Source of the DNA: Pseudomonadota bacterium
Lineage (GTDB): Bacteria > Pseudomonadota > Alphaproteobacteria > Sphingomonadales > Sphingomonadaceae
Direction of reading: 5' to 3'
Length of the DNA stretch: 5,580 nucleotides
NCBI GenBank assembly: GCA_023390675.1
Contig: JAEWCK010000144.1
Coordinates: 1 to 5,580, forward strand
A program made the position numbers and the translations under genes. The first letter of the stretch is position 1. Each line of letters begins with the position of its first letter. The notes beneath the pieces are model-generated. The model made no database searches, had not been told where the DNA came from, and saw only the letters and a list, made by a program, of their open reading frames with translations. Of the stretch, positions 4,617-5,580 are shown piece after piece.

Positions 4617-5555
4617 ATGAGGCACTTTCTCTGGCTCGCGGCTGCGCCGCTGCTGCTCGCCGCACAGGACGCGCCCGCTCCCGCGCCTCCGGCAACGCTC
4701 AACGTCCGTCAGGCCGATGGAAGCTACAAGCTCGTCGACCGCATCGACGTGCCCGCGGACCACACCGTCCATGACGGACTGATCGCGTTCGAGGGACCGG
4801 GATGGGAAAGCGACAAGGTCGCCTACCGGCTGTACCTCGATCACCGCAACGTGCCCGACATCTATGGCAAGAAGCTCCCCGCCCCGATCCTGCCGAAGAT
4901 CGGCATGGGCAAGGACGACTATCATTCGATGGCCGATTGGGGACAGGACATCTTCCAGGTCGACAATTCGCTCGGCATGGGCGGGATCGGCGTGCTGCGC
5001 GGCGGGAAGGCTACGCAGCTCGGGCCGGCGAAGATCAGCGCGCGCGTGTTCAACACGCCGCGTGCCGCCACCGTACTTGTCGATAATCGCGGCTTCGCGG
5101 GCGAAGGCGGCAAGGCCGATCTCTCGACCACCTACCGAATCTTCGCGGGATCGCGGCTGACGCATGTCGAGGCGCGCGTGACGGGCAAGGTGCCCGCGAT
5201 GGTCGCGGGCATCGTCGAGCATCAGGGGGTAAGGCGGATCGATTCGCCGAAGCGCGGCGCGTGGCGCTACGTCGCCACCTGGGGGCAGCAAAGCCTCGCG
5301 CACGACGATCTCGGCATCGCGCTCTTCTATCCCGCCGACGAGGCGCTGGCGCCGGTGAGCGACGGCCAGACGATCTACGTCACCTTCTGCGATCCCCGAA
5401 ACCTGCGTTACGCCTTCGCCGCGGCCTGGGTGCAGGAGCCCGCCGCGCCCAAGACCGAGAAGGAATTCCGCAAGTGGCTCGACGAGACTGCCGCCGAGTT
5501 GGGCCGCCATCCCCATGTCGCGGCGAGCGGGCAGAAAACCTGCACTGCCGATTGA
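4617..5555 (+). CDS. Exported DUF4861 domain-containing protein, probable polysaccharide-utilisation accessory protein or enzyme
   Basis: The protein has 312 residues. A signal peptide (about 1-16) is followed by an Ala/Pro-rich linker (to about 26), placing it in the periplasm. The DUF4861 core follows: GWESDKVAYRLYLDHRN (62-78), DIYGKK (81-86), and a conserved block DDYHSMADWGQDIFQVDNSLG (100-120, first half DDYHSMADWG) leading into MGGIGV (121-126). A long beta-rich region continues to about 275, with EARVTG, EHQGV and WRYVATWGQQS. The end is a charged helix (about 279-297). The gene is 4 bases after the GH105 stop with its ribosome binding site inside that gene, so the two act in one transcript. 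No catalytic activity is established for the domain to my knowledge. Conserved acidic, His and Trp residues in the block at 100-112 could form an active or sugar-binding site. Compared with the Bacteroidetes versions I recall, the N-terminal part is shorter. Confidence 0.82.
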   Translation: MRHFLWLAAAPLLLAAQDAPAPAPPATLNVRQADGSYKLVDRIDVPADHTVHDGLIAFEGPGWESDKVAYRLYLDHRNVPDIYGKKLPAPILPKIGMGKDDYHSMADWGQDIFQVDNSLGMGGIGVLRGGKATQLGPAKISARVFNTPRAATVLVDNRGFAGEGGKADLSTTYRIFAGSRLTHVEARVTGKVPAMVAGIVEHQGVRRIDSPKRGAWRYVATWGQQSLAHDDLGIALFYPADEALAPVSDGQTIYVTFCDPRNLRYAFAAAWVQEPAAPKTEKEFRKWLDETAAELGRHPHVAASGQKTCTAD

Positions 5556-5580
5556 GTAGTCGCGCCGGACGCGCACCAGC

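Noticed and set aside
3385..4620. 411-residue open frame on the plus strand in another frame over the GH105 gene
   Set aside because: Arg-rich composition and no motifs; it is the out-of-frame reading of the hydrolase gene.
3617..4702. 361-residue open frame on the minus strand opposite the GH105 gene
   Set aside because: Low-complexity Arg/Ala/Gly composition, no family motif, and full overlap with a gene whose catalytic motifs are intact.
4512..5576. 354-residue open frame on the minus strand opposite the DUF4861 gene
   Set aside because: Same shadow pattern; the plus-strand protein has a signal peptide, a ribosome binding site and a recognised domain.
5556..5580. Short CGCG...CGCG dyad after the DUF4861 stop as a possible terminator
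   Set aside because: The stem is 4 base pairs, there is no T tract, and the window ends 25 bases after the stop, so nothing can be concluded.

Overview
The window is GC-rich, gene-dense bacterial DNA. The codon use, the short gaps and stop/start overlaps, and the gene families point to an alphaproteobacterium, most likely a sphingomonad. That placement rests on pattern recognition, not on a search. I support eight complete protein genes and the tail of a ninth. I see no RNA gene, CRISPR array, insertion sequence or phage gene.

Region 1 (1-1306, + strand) is a tight run of small cytoplasmic genes: the end of a probable ArsR-type regulator, an AHSA1/SRPBCC protein whose start overlaps it, and two different DUF1801-family proteins. 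This looks like one transcript controlled by the ArsR-type protein.

Region 2 (1307-2854, + strand) starts after a 76-base gap that holds a good match to an ECF-type promoter. It encodes a small four-helix membrane protein made of two similar halves, a DUF2231 membrane protein, and an ECF sigma-70 family sigma factor whose start overlaps the DUF2231 stop. No recognisable anti-sigma gene is present, so the two membrane proteins are the local candidates for a signal input. The upstream ECF-like promoter suggests autoregulation.

Region 3 (2851-3261, - strand) is a hotdog-fold acyl-CoA thioesterase. It converges on the sigma factor gene, and the two stop codons overlap by four bases.

Region 4 (3262-3448) is a 187-base divergent intergenic region. 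It contains nested inverted repeats near the thioesterase gene and, nearer the next operon, a site resembling FadR-subfamily GntR operators next to a -35-like box.

Region 5 (3449-5555, + strand) is a two-gene catabolic operon. It encodes an exported GH88/GH105 unsaturated glucuronyl/galacturonyl hydrolase with its catalytic motifs intact, and an exported DUF4861 protein of unknown function. Together they look like the end stage of polysaccharide-lyase-based breakdown of a uronic-acid glycan such as a pectin/rhamnogalacturonan-type polymer. The DUF4861 protein, and its pairing with the hydrolase, is the best candidate here for undescribed biochemistry.
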